This document shows positions 38,117 through 50,748 of a DNA stretch of 64,000 nucleotides, piece after piece. Below the pieces are notes generated by a model, which ran no database searches, was not told the origin of the DNA, and saw only the letters and a program-made list of their open reading frames with translations. Each line of letters opens with the position of its first letter. Within the stretch, counting starts at the first letter, position 1. A program made the position numbers and the translations under genes. The stretch is from Lojkania enalia (lineage: Eukaryota; Ascomycota; Dothideomycetes; Pleosporales): the NCBI GenBank assembly GCA_010094045.1, contig ML986653.1, positions 1 to 64,000 on the forward strand, read 5' to 3'.

Positions 38117-39024
38117 TGACGCGACCCTCCCGATCAGCGCAGAATAGAGAATACGAAGAAGCCAGAACTAGGAGATGTAGCTATCTCTCTGGGTGGCGGT
38201 TCTGAAGTAGATGCATGGCTGTTTGACGTCTCTCGCAGTCGGACGCTCGCCAGCGGGCTTCGTCGTTGCCTGTGTGCGTGCACAGGATGGGCAACCAAAA
38301 GACCGGCCGGACTGTGCTCGCCTTGGCTGACACATTCCTAGGGAGGGTAGAGCAAAGATGCATTTGGGGTGCATTGGTTGGTTTGGAAATTTCAGCTCGA
38401 CATGGAGGCGGCCCAACCGCTGTCCCGCATCCGCATCCGTTTATTACACACCCTTGTTCCTCGCGCTTGCTTCCAGTCCCGACGATGCAACAACCCCTTC
38501 TCCCCAGAGCCCAAACTCAAATGAGAGAACCTTGAATACCGAACCGAGGCGTAATTTTAGACTGCATCGGCCCCCGTTTAAACCGAGAACTGAAATAATA
38601 CCGTCGGAGGATAGCTGTTGCTACTTGACCGGTCAGGTCTGGTTTCATCACGTGGAAACCCCACTCCTCTAGCCTACGGGATGTCTCATACCCTGATACC
38701 GGGCGGAGTTGCAGAAGAGGTCTATTCCTGTGCCACCCAATGCCGTTCTGGGCTGCTTGCGCTGGGTGGCTTGCTGTCTGCAGCTACCCAAAGATATCGA
38801 AGAGATCTTGGGAACTATACTACTGAGGCTGTGTATAATAGATATGTACTATTTCTGAGGCCGGGAGAGTATGTCTCGATTCCGATATGCACAGTTTACG
38901 CTCAGGACAGTTGCTTATGTGCGCAAATGACAGTTTCATGAGAACATCGCCTGCTAGAAACCGTTGCGCCGTGTCCGAACAAGCGGGTATTACCGCAAAT
39001 GAAACCCTCCCACCGCTTGCGTCC
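38117..39024. other. intergenic, no supported gene
   Basis: About 900 bp between two minus-strand genes: upstream DNA of the unassigned gene, then the permease 3' region. Short frames only. Confidence 0.5.
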
Positions 39025-40946
39025 CTATTTGAGCCAGCACCATACAAAATTTATCAAAGCTTTTAAATTCTCTTCGTCCCAGATCGGGGCCTTTGGATTC
39101 GGGTACTCTAGGTGGCCTCTACGCCTGCCCGGGCAGACTACCTTTGGAGGTGGACGATGTATTTGCATGGAAGCATTCCTTCGCCACTTCAGCGGATTCC
39201 AGCCATCAGACTTTACGTGGTATGCTGCTACAAGCGCGAAGAAAGCCACGATCTTTAACTAAAGTTAGCAAGATCCGGACAAAGTTTGGCTGCGCCGACG
39301 GACTTACTCCGATATACGAAGCGAGGAAGTCATGAGTGCTAAAAGGATGAACAAACGCCCTCCAATTATTGAATAAAATGAGAAGAATACAGAAAAGTAG
39401 CCCGTAGTAAGCGCGAAAGAGTTGACCATGGGTTCTGTAGGGATACTGCTTATCATCTCGGTTAAAAGCTGAACGATTTTCTAGCGTGGGATCCTCCGCA
39501 GCGGCTTTAATTCTGTGATAGAATTGGATATAGGATAGACAGATAACCGTGTAGGTAATCAATTCGGAAACGACTGCGTTGTTGGTGATACGCCCCAGAA
39601 CAATTGAAGGGAATGGCTTGATGGCGAGGAAGGCAATGAGCCCGAAGCACCAGCTGAAAGTCACCGTGCCTAAGGGCACGCCTCTTGAGGTAGTCCTCTC
39701 TAGCCGTCTCCTGGTATTCTGCATCCACAGCGGCCAGGCTTCGGGTATGGAGGCTAGGGCATGAAGCAAGCGGCTGGAATTGTAAAGCGCATTAATCCCC
39801 GACGTCGTCGCTGAGAATATGAAAAATCCATTGAAGAGGCTGGGCCAAACTCGCAAATGGTTCCGCACAGCTGCAAGGACATAGATGCTGTTTTGCCCAG
39901 CGCGCACTGCATTGATTTGGATGTTGATCAAATTGGGATCGTTGTACGGCACGTTAAGACCGCCGGCAAAAGTGGCAAGAAGGTATAGGACGGTAATTCG
40001 AAGGGTGAGCTTCTTGCTGGCCAATTTTATGGTTTCGTGATTTTCCAAATCTTTGTTCTCCGGCGCAGTAATCGCAATGGTTTCAAAGCCAACAAACGAG
40101 AAAAGGCCAGCTGCCACCCCAGTCCACAGAGCCAAAAACTGGCCTACTTCACCTCTCAGTACCACTCCAGAATCAGCATCGTGAGAAGGATGTACGACGA
40201 GGCTTTCGGATGAAAATCCATACGGTTTATTCCATGTCCAGAAGTGGTTGCCCTTGTGTACCTTCTGCATCGCGGATAGGACAACGTTGAAAATGATGAG
40301 GCCGGATATGAAGAAGATCTTGAGAACTCCAAAGATGTACTCCAGCTGACCATACTGCCGCACTGGTAGGAGATTAATGAGACCAATCAGCACCAGGAAT
40401 AAGAACACCCAAACTGCAGGGCTATAGCCTTCCGTAGACCACCCTAACTCCTTGTCAGGATATCCCACTTCAGCCAAGTATTCCGGATCAAAGCGGAACT
40501 TCCAAAGCTGGGCGACGGCCAAAATCTCAGCAGCGAGGATCACCACCCACGCGAACCATGAACACCAGCCCGTAGCGTATCCCACTGCTTCGTCGATAAA
40601 TCGACCCGGAAATTCGAAGAGAGGGCCTTGGACCGGGAACAATGCCGTCATTTCGCCTAGGCAAGCGACAATCGACCACATGACAGATGCTGCGAGGAAG
40701 AAGGCGACGATAGCAAGACCGGGGCCGCAGATATAGATCACTTTGCCGCTCTGCAGAAACAACCCAAAGCCTATACAGGCGCTGAAGGCCATCATGTTCG
40801 TTTGGGCGGTCAGTATTCAGTCATCGTTCGAGCAAGTAATTGGGCGCATACCACATGGCGCTCCTTCAGGTCCGCACTACGGGATGGTCAGCGTTGCAAG
40901 ACAATTAGAATCACTCTTCATACCTAAGGACCGTACGTCTCGTCAT
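39025..40946 (-). CDS. amino-acid permease, YAT/APC family
   Basis: Exons 40924-40946, 40852-40876, 39308-40798 and 39025-39258; 590 aa if joined this way. The body has the APC signature start MMAFSACIGFGLFLQSGK, the motif ACLGEMTALFPVQGPLFEFP, about 12 membrane spans, and the last span plus a cytosolic tail on the short final exon (IVAFFALVAAYHVKSDGW). It should import amino acids at the plasma membrane; the substrate is unknown. Odd point: the intron before MMAF has donor GTATGC and a good branch site, but its expected acceptor (just before the AAC that gives RHV-N-MMAF) reads CG rather than AG, and no AG lies nearby. Either translation starts at MMAF (40795) or the allele is impaired. Confidence 0.85.
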
Positions 40947-42481
40947 CTTGAATAGAGTCCCTGGCACGCAAACGCTTTCATTCAGGGTCCAAATCGGGAA
41001 GTCTGCTCAGTGAAGCAGATCAAACGATCAAGAAGACAAGACTCGCAGAGAGCGCTACGAACTGCGAAGGCTACCGCATAATAGGCATATGCCCAATGCA
41101 CTCGTATTCAATAAATCTAACGAATAAGTTGTCTGCGGTACTGTCTGGCCTCGGAGCTCGGCTGCAGCTCCAGCAATACAGGCAGTTGCGTGTGTTCCTC
41201 AGAGGACGGTTGCACGAGGGGCAGCAAGGGCAGCTCTAGATAGCCGTGGGCGACTATCGTTGGCCAGCCATTTTCCCGCTGCGCTGGTGCAGGGGCAGGG
41301 GGTGGCACCCTGAAAGACATGCTGTGCACAGGGTTGTGCCATTGTGATGGTAAAGGCCGGGAACCAGCAGGGTTTAATACGAAACACGACGCCATCCCAG
41401 CCCGATCTGCAGCGATCGTGAGAGGTCGATGGAGGTGTGTGCTGCTGGCTGACTTTCAGGACGGAGTGGCTTCATCCCGACCAGCTGCAAGCACTCAGTC
41501 TGCGCCGAACATTGGCGGCGGGCTTGCACAAATCCGGAATGGCGCCCGTCCACCGCTGTCTTAGTGGCTGTCCTAATTCAACCTCCTGCCGCTCCTGACT
41601 TCGTCGACATCTCGTCTTGGCTGTAATTTACTTGTATGCTTCAGGAACCCCTTAATACATCCGTTCGCGTATGAACAGGCGTGAAAAAGGTATCTCCCTA
41701 CCACTGCAGAAAGCGTCCCGATCTCGTGCCCGACCAAATCTCCGCGACGTCCTCCAGACGCCACTGCATGGCGATCGTATTCCAAGACAATGCCAAACTG
41801 TAGAATGCACGTCACACTTTAAAGACGCCCTCATTCCTGCGCTGTCCGTTCAATCAACGCCGACCAAAATCCAGTCGAGATATGCGTTGTCGTTGTCGAT
41901 CCATATCCTCTTCATAGTACGACTCTTTCCTGAATTGTCAATTTAAAGCCCCCACAAGCCGCATCATCGGCCCATTGAAGCCTACATAGGTGCTAGGAGT
42001 TGATTTCGGTGAATATGTCGAAGTTGGCCGGCGCCGCAAATGTCGAAATCGAAGAGTGTTAGACGGTAATTTAGTATCGCGAGCGCTATCTTATCGGTGC
42101 GTCGTATTAGTTGTATATCAAGTAATACATGACTCACAGCTGCTCGACCGTGTAGCTTCTTAAGCGGCAAATTCATACAGATAACAGACTCTAGAATTTA
42201 TCCACGGATCCTACATGTTTTCAACTCGAGTTCCTAGTCACTCGATTCAAGACATGACCCGGAAATCAATGGAATGAGGAAATGACTACGATAAAAGATT
42301 GAATACTTGAGATTGAATATAGTTTGGTATAAGCACTACATCTATAAGCTACTTGGCTTCCGCAACACGCTCTGAATCATATCTCGTCCGTGCCAAGCTA
42401 GTCGATTCCACCAAACATTACCACTTCCAACCACCCTCCACTCCTCCAGCTCTTATATACCCCCATCGCTGCTTCTCACTG
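40947..42481. other. 1.5-kb intergenic region, no supported gene
   Basis: Permease promoter on the left; the rest holds only short, family-less frames on both strands. GC-rich at about 41,150-41,600, AT-rich after 41,900. Confidence 0.5.
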
Positions 42482-43653
42482 CTAAATCACTCGCTTCAGG
42501 AACTCCCCAGCAGCCCTATAAACCTCACTCCACACCATTCTCTCCTCCAATCCCAACTCCAAACCGAACTCTACACACCCTATCCAACCCTGCAATTCTG
42601 CGAATCCAGATCCAAGCAAATACGCCTCTATTCTCGGCTCGATGCCGCACTCCTCATCCACATCCTTCAACTGGAAAGTCCTTCCCAACTTCTCCATAGC
42701 ATCAATCTTGGTCATGTGATGCATACCGCGCAACAAGCTCTCTAATTGTGGGCCTAAGAGGGAATATATGCTAGAAATGACGTTGTATTTTGCATAGAGT
42801 ACGTTGACACCCTGTACATTTCGTAGAAGGGCTTCGGCTAGAGATTTTCGAGCCAGAGCGGGGGAGTAACAGAGGGGTGCAGATTCAGCCAACAATACCA
42901 CGGATGGAGGGCGACCTGTCCCTATGGGCACCTCGCAGTTGTAGGCCTCTCCCGGGGCAATTGGATCTGAAATGTGCGCATGGAGAGTGAGGTAGATGGG
43001 TCCTTTGTGACCTTCAAGTGCTTCAAGCGAGGGAGTGAAGGTGAGTTGGCCTTGGATCACTAGATCAGGGTAGAATATGCTTAGCAAATATTCTATTAAG
43101 AGTATTGTCAGTTTACGTTGAGGTGGACAGGAACACGGGACAATTTACTTAAGTCTATGTTACTCCATTCTATGGGCTGCAGGTCAGTTTTCCTCGACCC
43201 TTTTGTGTTATTGCTTGGAGTGTCAATGTATTCGCCAGTACTGCAAAAGGAGATAGTAGGTTCTGAGCTGGGGCGAGAATGCGTCGGGAGTGGGCCAATA
43301 ACAGGCACGTTCATATACTCAGGAATTGCCGCATTTTTGCCTACAAGATTCTCGAAGTGGCGATTATTTGCGCCCGGTGATTCTAAATTCGCTTTAGTGG
43401 TGATAGCAGGTGCGCCGTAGAGGTCGAGCATAATGTCAACGGACATATTTGTTGGGAAGAACTTGTACAACCACGGTCGTCGAACCTATCGTGGGAGATT
43501 TAGAGGAGGTGGGAAGCGCAATGAAGCAGTGCAACAAAATGCACGGAGACCTGTTAGACAGAGAGAAGGCAGGGAAGCCCATCAACGAAAGAAGTAAGCT
43601 GTATAGGGAGGTAGCCGGCAGGATATGGTGACCATACTGGGCTTCCTGAACAT
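42482..43653 (-). CDS. hypothetical protein, start uncertain
   Basis: Two coding blocks are clear: 43149-43485 (contains RRPWLYKFFPTNMSVDIML and VPVIGPLPTHSRPSSEP) and 42482-43092 (contains GPIYLTLHAHISDPIAPGE and EERMVWSEVYRAAGEFLKRV). They join in phase through an intron with donor GTAAAT and acceptor AATAG. A possible first exon is 43633-43653 (MFRKPSM), phase 0, but its donor GTCACC is poor; otherwise the first ATG in frame is at 43446. No domain was recognised and no signal peptide or membrane span is evident. The product would be about 320 residues. The end is secure; the start is not. Confidence 0.5.
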
Positions 43654-43975
43654 AATTAAATTGAAGTAGTGTTGGCATTCACGCTCTTAGTCTGGCTATA
43701 GGGTACGATTCGCGCATAAGACTGTGAAATGCAAACGTCCGGAACGGCAGACACTCTAGAAAATCCAATCAGGGACAGGGAATTTGTTCCAGAATCTATG
43801 CAAATTGAGACGAAAACAGGTGAATTAGTAAACAGGCTGCACAGCTGATTGATCAAACTCAGGTCATCACGTCACATTCCCATTCCAATTACACCCGTTA
43901 ATGATTTCTGTCACATGGAAATTCTCATTTGAGAACAACTCTTGGTATTACTTTCTAGCTGATACTGTACATTGT

Positions 43976-44598
43976 TCAATGTGTCGAAAATATCTGCTTC
44001 CCCCGCAAGTGGACCGGCGTCTCCCCCTTTGGCGTATCTGGTATCTTTTTCTCCAATTTCTGTCCTAATTAGAATCCTTCTAGCTTCTGCGTAACCTAAT
44101 GAACGTACCAACTTGTCGAACACGCACTTGTTCAGCCTCCGCTCTTCCGATCTGCAGTTCCAAAGCTGCTGGTTGTGGTTCTCTAGACATTGCCAGTGGG
44201 TGCGGAACTCAGTCAAGCAATGTTCGTTCAGATCCTTGATACTGTCATCTTATTAGTCTGACTAAATCCAGCCTATGTGGTCCTCGGGAGCTCCTACACG
44301 CTGGATGCGCATCTTGTGACCTTGCGACCTTCCTTCATGCAATCGAACTCGCCGCGGCCGTTTGCCTCGGTCTTGCACATCATGTAGTCATCATTATAAT
44401 CTTTGCATCGTGCACCAATGAAGTAGGCGGCACTGAGAAGGGGTGCTGAGCTGGCGCCGAGCTCCTCGACCTTGGGGATGCTGTCGGGAAGAGGGGTGGT
44501 ATCATATAGAGCGTGCTGGTTGAACCTGGGCTGAATTAGTCTCGATTTCCTTCGGATAGAGCTTTAGGATGCATTTACCTAGGCTGGCGGGCAGACAT
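43976..44598 (-). CDS. complex I subunit NDUFA8 / 20.8 kDa
   Basis: Exons 44579-44598, 44298-44525, 44109-44241 and 43976-44059; 154 aa. It opens MSARQPRFNQHALYDTTPLP and carries CHCH-type cysteine pairs spaced for disulfides: CKDYNDDYMMC, CMKEGRKVTRC, CLTEFRTHWQC and CRSEERRLNKC. The last exon reads KLEKKIPDTPKGETPVHL. This accessory subunit of NADH:ubiquinone oxidoreductase sits on the intermembrane-space face and is imported by the Mia40 route. Budding yeast lacks complex I, so it supports a filamentous fungus. Intron 2 needs donor GTAGGA, one dinucleotide beyond a competing GTGTAG; phase decides. It diverges from NUP54. Confidence 0.93.
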
Positions 44599-45068
44599 CT
44601 TGAGTGCGGAGGGCCAATGGCGGGAAAACTGCTCCTAGAGTGAACTGGTTGTTGGATCCGGGGCAATGTCTAATCGGCGCGCAGAATGCCAAGGCTGTCG
44701 GTGATTCGCTGCGCTCAACCTCGAGCTTTCTCTCACCAGCGCTGCCTTTCAAAATATCTGTGTTCCTATTGCCTTCCATTCCTCCAACTGGCGACGTCCG
44801 TCGCGGTTCCTGGTCCTTGACTTTTACTCTTCTACTACCGTTCAAACGCTTAGACAGCTCCCTCTTTCCTGCAACAACTTACATCGACTTGGGCGTCACG
44901 AAACCGCGTCTGAAAACAATACCTCAGGCTATACCTTGAACATTCTCCACCGACACCGGTCCCATAGATATCTCGCCGAAACTTCTTTCTCCCTTGCTAG
45001 ACGATACATTCGACTGGACCCTATAATCGCGTGTCGCTTCAGACGTCCTTTTACCGCTTTGCATCACG
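44599..45068. other. divergent promoter region NDUFA8 / NUP54
   Basis: 470 bp between two divergent ATGs. No family-like frame was found. A compact bidirectional promoter is likely. Confidence 0.55.
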
Positions 45069-46397
45069 ATGTCGGCATTCAACTTTGGGAACCTTGGGCA
45101 AACTGAGAGGAAGACTGGAACGCTCTTTGGAAGCACGAGCGCGCCCACAGTGGGTCCCTTCAGCTCTCAGCAAAATACAGGCTCGCAGCCTGCGCAACAG
45201 CCAAGTCTATTTGGCTCCACGACGACCGCAACCCCCCAGATAAACACCGGCGGCCTCTTCGGCTCCTCTCAACAGCAGAATACAGGCTCTAGCATCTTTG
45301 ACTCCCATCCACAGCAGAATGTAGGCAGCGGCATGTTTGGCGCATCTCAGCAACAGCCACAACAAAGTCTAAATACCAGCATCTTTGGCGGATTGTTGCA
45401 GCCAGCGCCGATGCTCTCCCAGCCTCAAAGAGACCAATTGAAGCAATCTCAGCAGGGACTCCCGCAACTAAGACAGTCCAGCACCGCGCCTTTTGCAAGC
45501 ACCGCTATGGCTGGAACTAGTAGGTTTACTTATCATTTCTCACGAGTTCGCTAACGCAGCCTACAGGAGAGAAGTCAGTTGTCGAGCAAATGCGAATCCT
45601 GAATGAAAAATGGGATCCCAAAAGCCCCGAGTGTGCCTTTCAATTCTACTTCTACAATTCTGTCAATTCAGACGAAGCCCCTTTCTACGGACCACAACCT
45701 CACGAAGACGAGAAAAAGTGGGAAGAAGCATTGTCAAAGAAACCAACCCCGGGCTCAATTCCGGTGCTTGCGCGTGGATTCGAAGAGGTAGCCGCGCGCA
45801 TCTCATACCAACAAATGGCGGTGACGGCCCTCCGACTTCGGCTACACGAGATAAACAACAGTCTTTCGTTGATGAAGGACATGCACGAGTTGACGTTCGC
45901 ATCTCGGATTACAGAGGCGAAGAGGAAGCACATCGTCTTCACACAGCGAACATTAGCTTTAGCCACGAAGGTACAGATTCTGCGGAACCGAGGCTATGTC
46001 ATGGATCAGGCAGAAGAGGAACTTAAGAAGAAGCTGATCGAGTTGGAGAAAAAGATTTCCGACCCTGTTCTTGGAGGGCGACAAGAAGAGATATGGGCGC
46101 GAATGTCAGGTGTTAGGGAGCGCGCTCGAATATTGCAAGAAGAAACGGAGAAATTGGGTAAGGTAGTTGACGGCCAGCAGCATGGCGAAGTGCTTTCCGA
46201 AGAAGATCAAAGAGCATTGGAAAAGGTAAGTATCCCATCCAAGGTTCCCTCTAATTGAAGCTAACAATAAGCAGCTTTTGAAGGATTACGACAAGCAGCT
46301 TGAGCACCTCAAAAAGTGGGTTGACGACACGAAAGAAGAATATGAAGAATGGGAAAAGGAAAGGAAGCCGGCAAGGTCATCATCTAATGGAAGGTGA
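45069..46397 (+). CDS. nucleoporin Nup54/Nup57
   Basis: Exons 45069-45519, 45567-46225 and 46275-46397; 410 aa. The first 150 residues are an FG-repeat domain (FNFGNLGQ, TLFGSTS, GGLFGSSQQQ, SGMFGASQQQ) rich in Gln and Ser. The rest is the alpha/beta plus coiled-coil region typical of Nup54 (QMRILNEKWDPKSPECAFQF, GFEEVAARISYQQMAVTALR), with long heptad-like helices to the end (QLEHLKKWVDDTKEEYEEWE). It should join Nsp1 and Nup49/Nup62-type partners in the central channel of the nuclear pore and bind transport receptors. Introns are 47 and 49 nt. All phases agree. Confidence 0.93.
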
Positions 46398-46890
46398 ATA
46401 GTCCGATCGACTGCAGTATGTACGATCATAAGTCCAAATTTGGCGATACCTTTCGACATTTACGGAGTATATATTAGGTTGTCTCAATTGTGGAAGCTCT
46501 TGGAGCGTAAGAATAAGCGAAGAGGGCCTCTTGGGAAATTATTGCGTATTGAAGGCCCAAAAGCTATTAACTGTCCAAGATAGTTGAGATGAGCACAAAT
46601 TGCTCGCGATAGAATACTTCCACGATGAACTATTGCTCGGCTTTTGATGTCTAACCCAAAAGCTTTTCATTATCACTGTTGGCACAGAATCAGCTTCGCC
46701 ACGGCGTCTTTGGGACTTGCATTATTTTAGCAAGATGGTCTATAGCCAATAAGCCAGCCTCTTTTTGTTACAAGGCATGCAAGCCATATCACATTTATAA
46801 TACAGTATGGTGCCGTCCCAGAATGATCGCTGAACGCCTTTGAATGGAGTACCAAGAATCATGAATAACGGTCGGCCGGTCGCACTTTGT
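46398..46890. other. convergent 3' region NUP54 / TOM5
   Basis: About 490 bp between two converging genes; AT-rich, no supported gene. Confidence 0.5.
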
Positions 46891-47224
46891 TTAAACGAGC
46901 TTGCGAGCGTACTCTACGGCGAATGGAGCTATTGAGGTCAGAAGTTTCCCCATACCGAAGGATAATGATGCCTTACAGAGATAGAGGAGCAAGCATGCGG
47001 TAGCCGTCCATCGGATGTTGTACGCAGTCTCTGCTTCAGCAGCCTATGCCTGTCAGCACTTCATTCCTAATGTCATAATCGACAAAGTTCGCATACCGCA
47101 AGCTCCTGTTTGCTGGGTGGTGGTGGTGCTGGATCCTCCTTTAGCATCTCCTTATTCATTGTCCGAGACATCTCTAGTTGCAGTAGATGCTGAGTTAGGG
47201 GTGAAACTTACGTCCTCCGAACAT
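46891..47224 (-). CDS. TOM5: mitochondrial import receptor subunit Tom5
   Basis: A tiny gene in four exons: 47212-47224 (13 nt), 47097-47173, 46977-47043 and 46891-46928 (38 nt); 195 nt and 64 aa. Translation starts MFGG, continues QMSRTMNKEMLKEDPAPPPP, then SKQELAAAEAETAYNIRWTA, and ends in the membrane anchor TACLLLYLSPFAVEYARKLV. The start MFGG, the acidic/Gln helix and the LLYLSPFA anchor near the C-terminus are the fungal Tom5 pattern. Tom5 is a tail-anchored subunit of the outer-membrane TOM complex, passing preproteins to Tom40. Each splice is in phase with standard signals (donors GTAAGT, GTATGC, GTAAGG). More than half of the locus is intron. Confidence 0.88.
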
Positions 47225-47870
47225 TTTATATTGGATTTGCGAAATGAGCTTCGTAGAATGCGATGTCGTGTAACAGCTCGTTGTTGAGCTCAGGCAGTGA
47301 CGTTCTTGGAAAAGTTCACGCCCTTGACCGGAAATGGAGCTATGTTTGTCCGTTTCAGTCATGTGAATGGGAGCCCGGCAAAAACCTCCGAGTATTGACC
47401 TGCCAAAACGGGAGAGCTCGTTTTCTTCGGTTTTCTGCATTCCCCTGACATGGATCTTGAACTTACAGCGCGTCTTTCCCAGCTTTGTTTCTCAATCCAT
47501 TACTTAGCCCCGACGACGTGGTACCTAGGCGGTCGCGGGTTGAGGTTCGTCGAAATTAATTATTGACGATTCATCAATCACCTTGGAGGACTTCACAAAG
47601 TCCAGAGCTTCGTGTAAATTGAGCTCAGCCCAAAAGTTACTTGCTTCTACCTCTCACCCAAGCAAAGTTGTAAGATGACCTCATTCATGCATCGTGCGTT
47701 AGTTTGGCGGATGTGTTTCAGATTCAGCGGGGTGGCTATGTACCATGCGTAGTCGCCGCGGATCATGATCTACACTTAAGAACTCAGCCCACTTAATAAA
47801 TACCTTCAGCTGCCCAGGCTCTGCTTCTGCTTTGCCGTTGCTCTTGCTAGCGCCGTCACTCGTTCCTATC
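47225..47870. other. divergent promoter region TOM5 / GH55 gene
   Basis: About 650 bp between divergent starts. Reading frames near the left edge are TOM5 upstream shadows. No gene is supported. Confidence 0.5.
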
Positions 47871-50504
47871 ATGCATTTCTACTATTATTGTTTTGTCAGC
47901 ACCTTGATTAGTAGCGTTACGGCGCTCGACGCTCATTCATTTGATGACGCGTTTGGTGCTGAGTCGCGGTTGGCTGTGACCACTACTCCGGCTTTGATCT
48001 CGGATACAAGGCTCCCTACGCCTGTATACAGCAACTCTTCAAGTATTCCACAACCGACTGGGGCGTCATGTGCGCCGTATTGGCTAGAGAATATCAAGCA
48101 TCAAGGATTAGCGTCCTTCAACCCTAATTCGACCGGAACCAATGCAACTTATCAGGTCTTCCGCAACGTTAAGGACTATGGCGCCAAGGGTGATGGGCAG
48201 ACTGATGATACAGCTGCCATTCAGAAGGCTATGACTAGTGGTTATCGATGTGCTCCAGGCGTCTGTCAGTCGTCGACGACTACGCCAGCGATTGTGTACT
48301 TTCCTGAGGGGACGTATTTGATTTCAGCTTCTATCATTGACTACTATTATACTCAGGTAAGCCAAGTCTACCAGATTCAAACACTATGCATACTAATAGA
48401 CTTATGGATCATTGGCAATCCTAATTGCTTACCCACGCTTCTAGCGTCCTCCAACTTTAGTTCCACAGGAGGCCTTGGGTTAATAGATGGGTCTCCATAT
48501 CAGCCCACTGGTCGCACTGGATTCGGTCCAACAAATACATTCTTCCGCCAAATCAGGAATCTGATTCTTGACATGACCAACATCCCTGCAAATGTATCAG
48601 CAACCGGCATCCATTGGCCTACCGCACAGACAACAACCTTACAAAACCTCGTCTTCAAGATGTCTGCTGAAAGTGGGACTCAACATCAGGGCGTCTTCAT
48701 TGAGGAGGGGTCTGGTGGCTTCATGGCTGATTTGACCTTTTATGGTGGCAATTACGGCTTCAATGTTGGCAACCAGCAGTTCACTACTAGGAATCTGGCA
48801 TTCCATAACTGCGTCACCGCGATCAACCAACTTTGGGATTGGGGCTGGACATATAAAAGTATCTCGATCAACAATTGCCAGGTTGGCTTCAATGTATCTG
48901 CTGGAGGACCTTTGGCGGTCAATGTAGGATCGATTACTCTATTCGACAGTGAGATCAAGAATACTCCACTAGGTATCGTTACATCTCGCACGGACGATTC
49001 GGAACCCGCAGCAGCTGGAGCTCTTTATCTCGAGAATGTTTCCCTCGACAACGTTCAAACTGCTGTGGCTGGACCAAACGGGATAGTATACTTGGCCGGC
49101 TCAACAAGTCCTAGTATAATCAGTGCCTGGGCTGATGGTCATCGTTACATGCCGAACGGACCAGTAGAGGCTCGGGGCCCGATTGCTCCTACTAAGAGGC
49201 CAGCAACGTTGCTCGATGCTAATGGAAAATACCTCGAGCGTTCCAAACCGCAGTACGAGACTCTTCCTCTTGACCAATTTCTCAGCGCTAGGGATTTAGG
49301 TGCAAAAGGAGATGGTGTGACAGACGACACTGCCGCCTTAAATGCAGCAATCTTGCAGGCAGTGAAAGCGAACAAAATTCTATTCGTCGACGCAGGCTTC
49401 TACAAGGTAACGAATACAATCTACATTCCTCCGGGCTCAAAGATCGTTGGAGAAGCTCTAGCTTCAGTCATTTTGTCCAGTGGTAGTTTCTTCAACGACA
49501 TTAGCAACCCACAGCCTGTAGTCAAAGTCGCTTTACCCGGCGAAATGGGCTCTATCGAGTGGTCTGACATGTTCATCAGTACGCAGGGCCAGCAGAAAGG
49601 CGCGATTCTCATCGAATACAACCTCGGCTCCTATGGAGAGATTTCGGGTATGTGGGACGTCCACACGAGAATTGGAGGCTTTGCGGGATCACAGCTTCAA
49701 ACGGAGCAGTGTATTAAGACACCAGATATTACTATTACGCCGGAAAACCTTGTCCAAGACTGCATCGCTGCATACATGTCTATGCACATCACAAAGTTTG
49801 GAACCGGCCTATACATGGAGAATAACTGGCTCTGGACCGCAGACCACGACCTCGACGACGTTTTCAATAACAACACGCAAATCACCATATATGCTGGTCG
49901 CGGTCTTTTCATTGAAAGTATCCGTGGAGGGCTCTGGCTGTAAGTCCTCTCCAACCTTATGCCAGTCATTTTTATCAGACAAAATGTAGTTGACACTTCG
50001 TCCTTAAGATATGGTACGGCCGTCGAACACCACGTGAAATATGAATACCAATTCGCCGACACACGGGAGATCTTCATGGGCCAGATCCAAACAGAAACAG
50101 CATACTATCAACCAAATCCGGACGCGACTATTCCCTTCCCCGAAAACCCAGCGCTGCAAGATCCCGTGTTCGTACCTTCGTCCAATTCCTCCAACACAGC
50201 AGATGGTTGGGCTTTAAGAATCATCCGTTCAAACAACATCTTAGCGTACGGTGTTGGGTTGTACAGTTTCTTCGACAACTATTCGACCACATGTTCGGCT
50301 ATCGGCGCTGGTGCAGTGTGTCAAACGAGGATTTTCAGTGTGGAAGGCGATAGGCTCAGCTATGACATCAGTGTATACAACCTCAATACCGTCGGAGCGA
50401 CGAATATGATTACGAGAGATGGCGTGGGTTTGGCGAGCAATGTGGACAATAATAGCACATTCGTAGACACCATTAATATTTTTAGGGTTGGCTTGTATGA
50501 TTAG
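47871..50504 (+). CDS. secreted exo-beta-1,3-glucanase, GH55
   Basis: Exons 47871-49939 and 50009-50504 are certain; a candidate intron at 48357-48407 is discussed under findings. Length is 854 aa with that segment kept, 837 without. The start MHFYYYCFVSTLISSVTALD is a signal peptide. The protein has the doubled pectate-lyase-like beta-helix of GH55: first copy VKDYGAKGDGQTDDTAAIQ with YFPEGTYLIS, second copy ARDLGAKGDGVTDDTAALN with FVDAGFYKVTNTIYIPPGS. Many NxS/T sites fit secretion. GH55 enzymes release glucose from laminarin-type beta-1,3-glucan, acting on fungal or oomycete walls and storage glucan. The intron at 49940-50008 is clean (GTAAGT...AAG) and in phase. Confidence 0.92.
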
Positions 50505-50748
50505 ATGGAAAGGATTTAGTGGGTATAAAGTCGCTCCGTGACTAGCGACAGAAATTTATATAGTCTAATCGAATAAGCCACTTTGGTCTATACGGCGGAT
50601 CAACACCTTGTAATGCATATTAAAGGGTATTCAAATGGAAAGGTCCACCGTTCTAACAATAAATGCCTTACACAGCAGTGTTAGTACGTGCTCCTCCCTC
50701 GCTCATTGAATGAGACACTTACAAGCCGACAAATCCTGACGACGCATC

